Shown here piece by piece: positions 14,318 through 23,209 of a stretch of DNA of 47,676 nt. The DNA is from Candidatus Nitrosopelagicus sp. (lineage in GTDB: Archaea; Thermoproteota; Nitrososphaeria; Nitrososphaerales; Nitrosopumilaceae), in contig JAOMDR010000010.1 of assembly GCA_028345575.1 (NCBI GenBank), positions 1-47,676 of the forward strand, in the 5' to 3' direction. Under the pieces are notes generated by a model. The model was not told where the DNA came from. It was given only the letters and a program-made list of their open reading frames with translations, and made no database searches. The first letter of the stretch is position 1. Each line of letters begins with the position of its first letter. Both the position numbers and the translations under genes were made by a program.

Positions 14318-15420
14318 TTGTTTGCCTCCATTACTACTCCATTAATTGCATCTTCTATTGAATCAAACATTTTTGTTTTTGTATCTTTTAGCATTTCTTT
14401 TGCCTCTTTTGATCTTGTACCCATGAGTCTTGCAAAGACTGGTATGTCAATTAAATTATTATTGTATGCTTGAATGAAAGCTTCTGCAACAGTTGTGGTC
14501 TTAACAATTCCGCCATAAAGGTTTACCAAAATACCTGTAACTCTTTTCATTTTACTAATCAGTGTCAATGCTTCATATACTGTTTCTGTTGTTGCACCTC
14601 CACCTACATCAAGAAATGTTGCTGGTTTTCCGCCGTTATCTGTGACCAGATCAAAAGTTGACATAACTAATCCTGCACCATTTCCAATTACTGCAATGTT
14701 TCCTTCTAATTCAACAAGTGAAAATCCACTTTTCTCTGCTTGTTCTTCTAATTCTGATTTTTCTTGATATTGTTGTAATTCATCATGTCTAAAGTTTGAA
14801 TTATCATCTGTCATTACTTTTCCATCAAGTGCGATTAATGTACCATCTTTTAAAATTGCAAGTGGATTAATTTCTGCTAATTCTGCTTCTTTTTCAATAG
14901 TTAATTTTGATAGTTTTTGTAACATCTCTACAAATTGTTCTTCTTGGGAATCCTTCAATCCGATTTCATTTGCAACTTCTTTGGCTGTCTGGGCATCTAC
15001 ATCTCCTAATCCGACCTCGCGAATTGTTTGGCTTTTCACTGATTCAATCTCAACTCCTCCTTCTGATGAGGCTATGATTGTATAGCATCTTTTACTTCTA
15101 TTGAGGAACAGTGATAGATACAGTTCTTTTTCAATGTCAGCCATTTTTTCAAGCAAAATTGCACGTGTTTTTTCACCTTTGATTGACATGTTTAGTAATT
15201 GAGGATATTTGAGTTCAAATTCATCATCACTACTACATTTTTGAATTCCTCCTGCTTTTCCTCTTCCGCCTACTGGTACCTGAACTTTGATTACAAATGG
15301 ATATCCTAACTCCTTGGCATCTTTTCTTCCTTTTTCAATATCTTTTGAGGATATACTTGGTGGAGTTTTAATCCCAAATTCTTTGAATAGTTCTTTTGCC
15401 TGATACTCTAAAAGTCGCAT
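14314..15420 (-). CDS. sucC: Succinyl-CoA synthetase, beta subunit
   Basis: The 368-residue protein begins with the ATP-grasp domain (MRLLEYQAKELFKEFGIKTP; KVQVPVGGRGKAGGI) and ends with the ligase domain (NGAGLVMSTFDLV; LDVGGGATTETVYEA; VNLYGGIVKTTTVAEAF), in family order. It supplies nucleotide binding for the SucCD enzyme. It is first in the sucCD operon, with a TATA-like element 26 nt before the ATG. Nucleotide specificity (ATP or GTP) cannot be read by eye. Confidence 0.95.
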   Translation of the reverse strand: MRLLEYQAKELFKEFGIKTPPSISSKDIEKGRKDAKELGYPFVIKVQVPVGGRGKAGGIQKCSSDDEFELKYPQLLNMSIKGEKTRAILLEKMADIEKELYLSLFLNRSKRCYTIIASSEGGVEIESVKSQTIREVGLGDVDAQTAKEVANEIGLKDSQEEQFVEMLQKLSKLTIEKEAELAEINPLAILKDGTLIALDGKVMTDDNSNFRHDELQQYQEKSELEEQAEKSGFSLVELEGNIAVIGNGAGLVMSTFDLVTDNGGKPATFLDVGGGATTETVYEALTLISKMKRVTGILVNLYGGIVKTTTVAEAFIQAYNNNLIDIPVFARLMGTRSKEAKEMLKDTKTKMFDSIEDAINGVVMEANK

Positions 15421-15440
15421 AAATTTTATCTAAAAATGGA

Positions 15441-15450
15441 CTTTATATTC
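15441..15450 (-). promoter_or_regulatory. TATA-like promoter element of sucCD
   Basis: The minus strand reads GAATATAAAG, centred about 26 nt before the sucC ATG at 15420. Confidence 0.45.
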
Positions 15451-15457
15451 CTATTAA

Positions 15458-15787
15458 CTATTCGAATTGGTCTTCTAACAAATCTACAACTTGACCAAAA
15501 AGGTCTTTACTCTTTTTTAAAAGTCTGTTTGGAAACTCTTCTGTTGAAAATACAATTTGTTGTTTAATCTCTGGAATCACCATTCCGCCAGAAACAATCA
15601 CTTGTTCGATAACATGGTCTTGAGTCAACGTACAGACAATTTCTTCAAAAACGTCCTCTTTCTCTTCAAGTGTTTCTCTGTACAAAACAATTGGTGTGTT
15701 GGTTTGACTGATGAAATTTGTAGCCTTTACCATCAATTCTTGTAAATGATGTATAGACCATGTATCAAGACTGATCTGTTTTACCAT
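15458..15787 (-). CDS. Hypothetical protein, 109 aa
   Basis: A soluble, acidic alpha/beta protein starting MVKQISLDTWSIHHLQELM and ending with a helical DLFGQVVDLLEDQFE tail. No family, cofactor motif or membrane segment is recognised. It has its own TATA-like element at leaderless spacing and lies 37 nt ahead of sucC on the same strand, which has a separate promoter. Confidence 0.7.
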   Translation of the reverse strand: MVKQISLDTWSIHHLQELMVKATNFISQTNTPIVLYRETLEEKEDVFEEIVCTLTQDHVIEQVIVSGGMVIPEIKQQIVFSTEEFPNRLLKKSKDLFGQVVDLLEDQFE

Positions 15788-15806
15788 GCCATATTATAGC
15801 GAATTT

Positions 15807-15816
15807 ATTATTTAAG
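15807..15816 (-). promoter_or_regulatory. TATA-like promoter element of the 109-aa gene
   Basis: The minus strand reads GCTTAAATAATA around here, centred about 25 nt before the ATG at 15787, preceded by GGGG that could act as a BRE. Confidence 0.4.
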
Positions 15817-15863
15817 CCCCGCAGGTACTTGTTAACTAGATGGTTAGTCAACCTTTAGCAAAC

Positions 15864-18800
15864 TTACTCGACTGCGATCCTGATTTTTAGACCGTCAATA
15901 TCATCGTCTTTGTAATTTTTACACGATTCTTCAAAATCTACATTTTTCACTCTAACCAGAAATGCGATATCTTCGGTCTTGTTCTTAATCAAATCAAGTG
16001 ATTCTTGTTCCAAATCTAATATTGATGCCTTTTCTAAAATATCTGTGGGATTGAATCCTTTTTCTTTTCTCAGAGTTTGAATCCGTCTCGCCAAATCTTT
16101 AATCAATCCTTTTGCCATCATTTCATTATCTCTTTCTAATGAAATTACAACAATTAGATTCTGTCTTTTTGCAAATTGATATTTTTCATTAACCTCAAAA
16201 TCTACAATGAAATCTTGTTTGTCTAATACGACTGAGTTATCTCCAATCTGAAATGTGTATTTTTCATTATCCTTTAATTCATTTATGATTAATTCTGGAT
16301 CTGTTTCTGCAAATATTTTTAATAATTTTCCCATGTCTTGTTTTGCTTTTGGACCTATTGCGCTTCTTTCTAATTCTATTTTAGGCACAACTGGCAATCC
16401 ATTTTGTTTTAACTCTAGATATTGTTCTATTCCTTCAGAATTATCAATCTCAAAAATTTCATAATTCTGTATATTCATTTGTGATTTCACAAGTTCTGAA
16501 AGTGATTCTAAGACTTGTTTTTCTCCTTTGTTTAAACAAATTAGTGCTTGATTTAACGGCCATCTTCTTTTTAGCTTACCTTTCATTCTTGCAGCAGATG
16601 TTACCGAAACTGTCTCTTTTAACAAATCAAATGATGTTTCAACTTTCTCATCAATCAATGATGAATCAACCTTAGGCCATGATTCAAGTAAAATATTTTC
16701 TTTTCCAGGAAATATCGTTCTATACAAGTATTGAGAAGTAAATGGTGCAAATGGATGAATCAATATGTTGATTGTTTTCAAAGTTTTAGCAAGAATTGCA
16801 TAAATTGTAAAACGTCTATCTTTTTTTGAATCATCCTCATCCCATAATTCTGACTTGATGATTGGAATGTAGATCTGACTTAGAGAGTTTATCAAAAAGT
16901 CTTCAATAGCTTTTGCAGATTCATGAAATCTACACGAATCATTCATTTCAGTAGTTCGTTCAATCATTCTTTGGAGTTTTGATAGTAACCATACATCTGG
17001 TGGTGTTAGTAATTCTTTTTTCTTTGCCCATTCGATAGTAGATTCTTCTAAATTGAATTTATCATATTCACTATTTTGTTTGTAAAATGTATGTAGGTGA
17101 TATAATGTACTGATTACTTGATATGGTCTTGACATTAATTCTTTAGTGCTAAAGTTTAACGGTTCAATAGGACTTGCTTTCCACATGAAGTAAAATCTCA
17201 CAAGATCTACCGGATATTTTTCCAAAAGTTCTTTTGCTTCTAATACATTTCCTTTACTCTTACTCATTTTATTTCCATTTTCATCTAAAACATGTCCTTG
17301 AAACAAAAATGATTTGTAAGGTGAAACTGATGCGTTGTTGTATATCACATTTTCAATTAAAAGTGTGTATGCCCATCCTCTAGTCTGATCAATACCTTCT
17401 GTAAAAAATGGTGCTGGAATTTTTTCTTTGTATGTGGACTCATCCAAAGATGCAATTGGTGCAGAACCACTATTATGCCACGTATCGAGAACAAACTCTT
17501 CTCTTTGCATGATTGCATCACATTCCTTACACTTTACTTTGATTTTGTCAATCCATGGTCGATGTAATTCAAAGTTCTCACCATCTGGCAATTCTATTGC
17601 TGATTCAATAATTTCTTTTCTTGAAAACAATCTTTCCATGTTTCCACATTCATCACATTTCCAAATTGGTATTGGACATCCCCAAAATCTTTCTCGTGAT
17701 ATACACCATGGGTGTTTTTCTTTAATAATTTCTAAGAATCTATTTTTTGGTTGATCAAAAAAGTATTCTACATCTTCTGCTGCTTTGATAGCTTTGTCTC
17801 CAAGCTTGTCAAGCATATAGAAATATTCTCGACGCGCAAGCCATACTAATCCGTGATTACAACGCCAACATAATGGATATTTGTGCTTAATTTTCCCAAT
17901 TCTTACTAGTGCATTTCTATCTTTTACCGCCTGAACTAGTTTTTCATCTGCATCTCTGACAAAAAGTCCTGCATACTTTCCTGCATCTTCTGTAAATTTG
18001 ACTTCATCATCAATTGGACAGAAAATTGTTACTCCTCGTTTCATTGCAATGTTGTTATCTTCTTCTCCATTTGCTGGAGATAAGTGAACTAATCCACTAC
18101 CTGCATTAACGTCAACAAAGTTTTCTGCTACTGTAACGTGATAGTTATCTTGTTTTGCAATTTCTGCTAATTTTGGTATCTCGTCTAATAATGGATGTAT
18201 GTATTTTTTACCTTCCATCTCGATTCCCAAAAATGTCCTCTCAATTTTATAATCTTCAATTTTTACTTCTGTCATGAATTCTTCTAAACGTGTTTTCCCT
18301 ACAACCCATGTTTCATTTTCCACACGAACTTCCACATACTCTTCTTTTGGATTAACTCCAACCATTGCATCTGTTACAAGTGTAAATGGCATTGTTGTCC
18401 AAACAATCAAAAATTTGTCTTCTTGTGCGAGTTTTACTTTATAGTATAATGATGGATCTTTCACCATATCGTAACCCTGATTAACTTCAGAATGACTTAA
18501 TGATGTTTGACAGCTTGGACAATATGCCACCACTCTAAACCCTTCTGTCATTATTCCATTTTCATGTGCTTTTTTCATTAATTGCCATTCTTTTTCAATA
18601 AACTCATCTTTGTATGTCCAGTATGCTTTGTCTTGATTAAATGACATACCAATTAATTTGTCAACTTCTACCCATTTCGTATGATATTTTTTTACAATGT
18701 TTTTACATTCTGCAACTAATTTTTCAATATCTTCTGTTGATCTAATGTCACTCTTGCCATTTTCAATTCCAAGCTCTTTTTCTGCTTGTAATTCTACTGG

Positions 18801-19064
18801 TAATCCTTGTGTATCCCATCCTGCATTAAAAATGACTTTGTTACCTGCTAAAACATTGTACCTATACCATAGATCTTTGAACACTCTGCCTCTCAAATGA
18901 CCTGCATGTGGAATTCCATTCATCGTTGGAGGTCCCTCGATAAACATTATTTCATTTTTCTTACTCTCATCTTCTTGAATTAATTTTGAAATATCTTTAT
19001 CTTTCAAATCATCTTGTACATTTTTCTCAATTTGTTTAATATCAAAATTCTCTACAAGTTCCAT
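15864..19064 (-). CDS. ileS: Isoleucyl-tRNA synthetase
   Basis: The 1066-residue class I synthetase shows the ATP-binding HIGH motif as HAGH at residues 53-56 (PTMNGIPHAGH) and the KMSKS loop near residue 599 (KMSKSKGN). An editing (CP1) domain lies between them (GWDTQGLPVE; IVWTTMPFTL). Paired cysteines (CRCN-like CWRCNH; CDECGNM; CKECD) suggest zinc binding. It charges tRNA-Ile in the cytoplasm. Length fits the archaeal/eukaryotic type. It stands alone, divergent from purD. Confidence 0.96.
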   Translation of the reverse strand: MELVENFDIKQIEKNVQDDLKDKDISKLIQEDESKKNEIMFIEGPPTMNGIPHAGHLRGRVFKDLWYRYNVLAGNKVIFNAGWDTQGLPVELQAEKELGIENGKSDIRSTEDIEKLVAECKNIVKKYHTKWVEVDKLIGMSFNQDKAYWTYKDEFIEKEWQLMKKAHENGIMTEGFRVVAYCPSCQTSLSHSEVNQGYDMVKDPSLYYKVKLAQEDKFLIVWTTMPFTLVTDAMVGVNPKEEYVEVRVENETWVVGKTRLEEFMTEVKIEDYKIERTFLGIEMEGKKYIHPLLDEIPKLAEIAKQDNYHVTVAENFVDVNAGSGLVHLSPANGEEDNNIAMKRGVTIFCPIDDEVKFTEDAGKYAGLFVRDADEKLVQAVKDRNALVRIGKIKHKYPLCWRCNHGLVWLARREYFYMLDKLGDKAIKAAEDVEYFFDQPKNRFLEIIKEKHPWCISRERFWGCPIPIWKCDECGNMERLFSRKEIIESAIELPDGENFELHRPWIDKIKVKCKECDAIMQREEFVLDTWHNSGSAPIASLDESTYKEKIPAPFFTEGIDQTRGWAYTLLIENVIYNNASVSPYKSFLFQGHVLDENGNKMSKSKGNVLEAKELLEKYPVDLVRFYFMWKASPIEPLNFSTKELMSRPYQVISTLYHLHTFYKQNSEYDKFNLEESTIEWAKKKELLTPPDVWLLSKLQRMIERTTEMNDSCRFHESAKAIEDFLINSLSQIYIPIIKSELWDEDDSKKDRRFTIYAILAKTLKTINILIHPFAPFTSQYLYRTIFPGKENILLESWPKVDSSLIDEKVETSFDLLKETVSVTSAARMKGKLKRRWPLNQALICLNKGEKQVLESLSELVKSQMNIQNYEIFEIDNSEGIEQYLELKQNGLPVVPKIELERSAIGPKAKQDMGKLLKIFAETDPELIINELKDNEKYTFQIGDNSVVLDKQDFIVDFEVNEKYQFAKRQNLIVVISLERDNEMMAKGLIKDLARRIQTLRKEKGFNPTDILEKASILDLEQESLDLIKNKTEDIAFLVRVKNVDFEESCKNYKDDDIDGLKIRIAVE

Positions 19065-19135
19065 CTAACGTTTGAAAAGGTATTTCCTATAAAATCTCTT
19101 TGAGGAATATATACTGGAATCCAGTTGAATAATTA

Positions 19136-20398
19136 TTGATTAATGTCTTAGTTGTAGGTGCAGGAGGACGTGAACACGCATTGTCATGGAAATTATCTTC
19201 TTCTGATAAAATTGATCAAGTATATACTGCGCCTGGAAATGGAGGTACTTCTCAAAACATTGAACTATCTGTTAATGATATTGAAGGGTTGGCTAAATTT
19301 GCTCAAGAGAAAAATTGTTTTACTGTTGTTGGACCTGAAGATCCACTTGCTGCAGGCATTGTAGATGCATTTATTGAAAAAGGACTTCCGGTATTTGGAC
19401 CAACCCAAAATGCTGCACAGTTAGAATCAAGTAAAATTTGGGCAAAAGAATTCATGAAGAGAAATTCTATACCTACCGCTGATTTTCAAATATTTGATGA
19501 TGCACAAAGCGCAAAAGATTTTGTTAAATCATATGAAAAACCTGTTGTAATAAAAGCAGATGGTCTTGCTGCAGGAAAAGGTGTAATTGTTTGTCATAAT
19601 AAAGATGAAGCAAATGATGCAATAGATACAATCTTGACAAAAAAATCATTTGGAGATGCAGGATCAAAAATAATTATTGAAGAAAGAATTGACGGCATAG
19701 AGGCATCTTACATTGCTCTATGTGATGGTAAAATAGGAATTCCTATGGCTACAAGTCAAGATCATAAAAGAATTTTTGATAATGACGAAGGTCCAAACAC
19801 TGGAGGCATGGGTGCTTATTCTCCTACGCCTATAATTGATGAAAAACTTGCATCTGAAATCCAGGAAAAAATAATTAATAAAACAATTAATGCAATGCAT
19901 CAAGAAGGAATTGATTTCAAAGGATTTCTTTATGCTGGAATAATGATAAAAGATGGCACTCCATACGTTCTTGAATACAATGTTCGAATGGGTGATCCTG
20001 AATGTCAACCAATTCTAATGCGTCTTGATTCTGATTTGTATGATTATCTACGTGCTTCATCTGAAGGAAAATTAAACGAGTTGCCTGAAATATCTTGGAA
20101 AAATGATTATTCTGTATGTGTCGTATTGGCATCTGATGGATATCCTAAATCATATCCTACAGGTGATGTGATTTCTGGATTTAATGATATTCCATCAAAT
20201 TCATTTGTATTTCATGCTGGAACAAAAAAACAAGATGATAAAATAATTTCTAATGGTGGTCGTGTCTTAGGAGTTACCGCATTAGGTTCTACATTACAAA
20301 ATGCAATTGATAATGCATATGATGCATGTAAAAAAATACAATGGAGTAACAAGTATCAAAGAAACGATATAGGAAAAAAAGGACTTTCTAGTTTATGA
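19136..20398 (+). CDS. purD: Phosphoribosylamine-glycine ligase, TTG start
   Basis: The 420-residue ATP-grasp enzyme begins VLVVGAGGREHALSWKL, the conserved PurD N terminus. Other family blocks are FGPTQNAAQLESSKIWAK, KADGLAAGKGVIVC, and NVRMGDPECQPI. It makes GAR from phosphoribosylamine, glycine and ATP in purine synthesis. The only start keeping the conserved N terminus is TTG 19136 (MINVLVV). It converges on the 5-formyl-THF cyclo-ligase gene with a 6-nt overlap; other purine/folate genes follow within 3 kb. Confidence 0.95.
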   Translation: MINVLVVGAGGREHALSWKLSSSDKIDQVYTAPGNGGTSQNIELSVNDIEGLAKFAQEKNCFTVVGPEDPLAAGIVDAFIEKGLPVFGPTQNAAQLESSKIWAKEFMKRNSIPTADFQIFDDAQSAKDFVKSYEKPVVIKADGLAAGKGVIVCHNKDEANDAIDTILTKKSFGDAGSKIIIEERIDGIEASYIALCDGKIGIPMATSQDHKRIFDNDEGPNTGGMGAYSPTPIIDEKLASEIQEKIINKTINAMHQEGIDFKGFLYAGIMIKDGTPYVLEYNVRMGDPECQPILMRLDSDLYDYLRASSEGKLNELPEISWKNDYSVCVVLASDGYPKSYPTGDVISGFNDIPSNSFVFHAGTKKQDDKIISNGGRVLGVTALGSTLQNAIDNAYDACKKIQWSNKYQRNDIGKKGLSSL

Positions 20399-20953
20399 TG
20401 TTTTTATAACATCTCTTTCTGTAATTATCCAATCCATTCTGATATCTTCATCTGTAACTGGAACTGACTTAACAATTTGTTTTGAATATGAAAGTGCAAT
20501 CTTAATTGAATCGTTACCTTCAAGATATTTATCATAAAATCCTTGTCCATACCCAATTCTATTTCCTTCCCCATCCAATCCTACACACGGAACTAAAATT
20601 ACATCATGTTTTTCTTGAATTGGTGCATTATCTTTTGGTTCTGGTATGTCAAATTCACCTTTATCTAATTTTGATAAATCATCAATTGTTCTAAATGACA
20701 TGGTGTTACTTGATATTCTAGGCAACGAAACACTCTTCTTTTCGTCTAATAACTGAGTGATTAATTTGACAGTTTGTACCTCACTTCCTATTGAATAATA
20801 ACAAGCAATGGATTTTGCTTCTGAGATTACTTTAGTTTTCATTAATTTTGATAAAATTTTCTCACTATGAATTTCCATCAAATCAAATGATGTTGAATCT
20901 CTTTTTTCTAAAAGATGCTTACGTAAAGCAGCTTTTTCAGGATTTAATGTCAA
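20393..20953 (-). CDS. 5-formyltetrahydrofolate cyclo-ligase
   Basis: The 186-residue protein matches the MTHFS/YgfA family: N-terminal ALRKHLLEKRDS, ACYYSIGSEVQT, and the phosphate-binding end GNRIGYGQGFYDKYLEG. It converts 5-formyl-THF to 5,10-methenyl-THF with ATP, returning a side product to the one-carbon pool. Its start overlaps the folD stop by 17 nt, so it is coupled to FolD, which uses the same product. Confidence 0.9.
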   Translation of the reverse strand: MTLNPEKAALRKHLLEKRDSTSFDLMEIHSEKILSKLMKTKVISEAKSIACYYSIGSEVQTVKLITQLLDEKKSVSLPRISSNTMSFRTIDDLSKLDKGEFDIPEPKDNAPIQEKHDVILVPCVGLDGEGNRIGYGQGFYDKYLEGNDSIKIALSYSKQIVKSVPVTDEDIRMDWIITERDVIKTS

Positions 20954-21821
20954 TTCCCTTTGATATTGCAGCTGCTGTAACAGTATTTTTCAAAAGCATG
21001 GCAACCGTCATTGGTCCCACACCTCCTGGAACTGGTGATGCAAATGAAGTCTTTTCAATAATTTCTGAATAATCTGCATCCCCTGATAATTTTCCTTCGT
21101 ATCTGGTAGTTGCAACATCAATTACTACTGCACCATCTTTTATCATATCTGGTGTAAGCTTGAAAATTTCTCTATTGCCGACTCCTGTTATTATTATATC
21201 TGAATCTAAACAAATTTTCTTTAGATCTTTAGTTTTTGAATGACATGTAGTTACAGTTGCATTATTTTGCAATAATAGATGATACAGTGGTTTTCCTACC
21301 AAATTGCTTCTATTGATTATTACTACATTTTTTCCTTCTAGTTCAATATTGTAATATTTACACATCTCAATTATACCTGAAGGTGTACATGCAACTAACA
21401 TTGCTTTTCCAATTGATAAGAGTCCAACATTCGGTGGTGTTAAACCGTCAACATCTTTTTCAGGTAAAATTTGTGTTGTTGTATTAAACTCACTGAGATG
21501 TGATGGAAGTGGCAGTTGTACTAAAATACCGTGAACCGTCTCATCCTCATTTAATTTTTCAATTAATTGATTCAATTCTTCTTGTGTGATATCAGATGAT
21601 GGTGTATGATCCTTTGTTAATATTCCAACTTCCTCGCATGCTTTGTGTTTATTTCTTACATAAGTTGCAGAAGCTGTATTTTCTCCTACAAGTACCGTTG
21701 CAAGACATGGTGAAACTCCTTTTGATTTCAAATCATTTACAATTTCTGTAACTTTTACTTTGATGCTCTTTGCAACCTCAATTCCGTCAATTTTAACTCC
21801 TGTCAATGTTGCTAAATTCAC
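20937..21821 (-). CDS. folD: Bifunctional methylene-THF dehydrogenase / methenyl-THF cyclohydrolase
   Basis: The 294-residue FolD has the catalytic Tyr/Lys helix (TYVRNKHKACEEVGI), the second signature PEKDVDGLTPPNVG, a Rossmann domain (NVVIINRSNLVGKP) and the C-terminal PGGVGPMTVAMLL. It interconverts methylene-, methenyl- and 10-formyl-THF using NADP, feeding purine formylation. It is first in a two-gene operon with the cyclo-ligase. A TATA-like element at 21842-21853 is shared with the divergent small gene. Confidence 0.95.
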   Translation of the reverse strand: MNLATLTGVKIDGIEVAKSIKVKVTEIVNDLKSKGVSPCLATVLVGENTASATYVRNKHKACEEVGILTKDHTPSSDITQEELNQLIEKLNEDETVHGILVQLPLPSHLSEFNTTTQILPEKDVDGLTPPNVGLLSIGKAMLVACTPSGIIEMCKYYNIELEGKNVVIINRSNLVGKPLYHLLLQNNATVTTCHSKTKDLKKICLDSDIIITGVGNREIFKLTPDMIKDGAVVIDVATTRYEGKLSGDADYSEIIEKTSFASPVPGGVGPMTVAMLLKNTVTAAAISKGIDIKS

Positions 21822-21841
21822 AAAGCGAGTAATAAATCCTT

Positions 21842-21853
21842 GATTATAAAATC
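21842..21853. promoter_or_regulatory. Shared bidirectional TATA-like element between folD and the ABM-fold gene
   Basis: GATTATAAAATC lies about 26 nt upstream of the folD ATG on the minus strand. On the plus strand it would place a start site about 20 nt before the ATG at 21892. Confidence 0.35.
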
Positions 21854-21891
21854 ACAGAAAAGAAATTATTGGGTAAACAAAACGTGATGGT

Positions 21892-22176
21892 ATGTTCGTT
21901 GCAATTGTTGATATTGTTCTTAAAGATGAGAAAAAAGATGAATTTAAGACCTGGATTACCGAATCAAATAAGACTCTATCAAAGTTTGATGGGTTTGTCT
22001 CAAGAAGATTGCTTGAAGCACAAGATGGCGGAAACAGAATTATGGTTGAATTCAATGATATGGAATCTTTTAAAAAAATGCATTCAAGTCCAGAGCATGG
22101 AAAATTTGCTGGTGAAATAGGACAATTTATGGCTCAACCTCCACAGCGTAATTTCTTCCAAGTAGTTGCTGAATAA
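21892..22176 (+). CDS. ABM-type dimeric alpha/beta-barrel protein
   Basis: The 94-residue protein (MFVAIVDIVLKDEKKDEFKT; FDGFVSRRLLEAQDGGNRIMV; HGKFAGEIGQFM) fits the small ferredoxin-like fold of antibiotic-biosynthesis-monooxygenase/stress-responsive barrels, which act as dimers. Members may be heme-degrading, oxygenases or plain stress proteins; activity cannot be inferred. The cupin gene follows after 1 nt, so they are one operon. Confidence 0.75.
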   Translation: MFVAIVDIVLKDEKKDEFKTWITESNKTLSKFDGFVSRRLLEAQDGGNRIMVEFNDMESFKKMHSSPEHGKFAGEIGQFMAQPPQRNFFQVVAE

Positions 22177-22177
22177 A

Positions 22178-22498
22178 ATGAAATTTGAGTATAACACCGC
22201 TGAATACATTAAAAAAATAAACAATGGAAATTCATATTTCAATACATTTCTTGACAAAAATACTCTTGCTGCAGGAATCTTAGTTTTGAAACCTGGTGAA
22301 GAAGATACTCAACTTCCACATGAATCTGATGAAATGTATTATGTTTTAGATGGTGATGGATTTCTCAAAATAAAAAATAAAAAATATAAATTAAAACAAG
22401 GAAAAGCATTCTTTGTACCAAAAGACACTGAACATTATTTTTTTGGAAATAAGAAAAAATTAACTGTATTATATTTTTTTGGTGGTCCAGATTCTTAA
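22178..22498 (+). CDS. Small single-domain cupin
   Basis: The 106-residue protein shows both cupin motifs: HESDEMYYVLDGDGFLKI (His and Glu metal ligands) and FFVPKDTEHYFFG with the second-motif histidine. The ATG at 22178 is preferred; a TTG at 22166 would add four residues overlapping the gene before it. The ligand or reaction is unknown. It ends in a 4-nt interlock with purN. Confidence 0.85.
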   Translation: MKFEYNTAEYIKKINNGNSYFNTFLDKNTLAAGILVLKPGEEDTQLPHESDEMYYVLDGDGFLKIKNKKYKLKQGKAFFVPKDTEHYFFGNKKKLTVLYFFGGPDS

Positions 22499-23115
22499 CT
22501 TGAAATCCTAACTCTTCTTCCTTTGATTGATAGTTTCTTTTTAGCAAAAAGTTCTACTGCTTTTGGATAAATTTCATGTTCTTTTGTAAGAATTTTCTTT
22601 GTCAATGTTTTTTCTGTATCCTTATTTCCAATCTCAACAATTTCTTGTATGATTATTGGACCTGTATCAACACCTTCATCTACAAAATGTACTGTACATC
22701 CTGAATATTTTGCACCAAACTCTATTGCTTGTTTTTGTGCATCTAATCCTGGAAATGCAGGAAGGAGTGCAGGATGAATGTTTAAAATTTTATTTTTATA
22801 TTCTTTAATGAAGTGTGGACTAATAATTCTCATAAATCCTGCCAAGCAAACTAATCCATTTGTAGGTGTTACATTATATTTTCTTAATGTTGCGATAATT
22901 TCTTTATCAAATTGTAATCTCTTTCCTTTGTATTTAGAACTGTCAATTACTACTGTTTGAACTCCCATCTTCTTTGCAATTGTTAATCCTTTTGCATTTG
23001 ATTTGTTTGAAATAACTATTGCTGGGTTTATTGGAATTTTTTGCTTTTTAATTGCTTTAAGAATTGATTCCATATTGCTGCCTCTTCCTGAAATCAAAAT
23101 TCCTAGATTTTTCAA
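22495..23115 (-). CDS. purN: Phosphoribosylglycinamide formyltransferase
   Basis: The 206-residue enzyme shows ISGRGSNMESILKAI at the N terminus, LAGFMRIIS, the catalytic HPALLPAFPG block with its histidine, and VHFVDEGVDTGPII. It transfers a formyl group from 10-formyl-THF to GAR, the step after PurD. The folate enzymes encoded about 1 kb away can supply the donor. The gene ends in a 4-nt stop-codon interlock with the cupin gene. Confidence 0.94.
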   Translation of the reverse strand: MKNLGILISGRGSNMESILKAIKKQKIPINPAIVISNKSNAKGLTIAKKMGVQTVVIDSSKYKGKRLQFDKEIIATLRKYNVTPTNGLVCLAGFMRIISPHFIKEYKNKILNIHPALLPAFPGLDAQKQAIEFGAKYSGCTVHFVDEGVDTGPIIIQEIVEIGNKDTEKTLTKKILTKEHEIYPKAVELFAKKKLSIKGRRVRISS

Positions 23116-23209
23116 TACATGATTTTATTCATGGAATAAATTAAACGCTGTGTTAGTTAACATTCGATCAAACTTGCAATTTATAATCAAAAAGGTATGA
23201 TGTGATATA

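Noticed and set aside
17428-17754. 108-codon open frame on the plus strand inside ileS
   Set aside because: Antisense shadow of a universally conserved gene.
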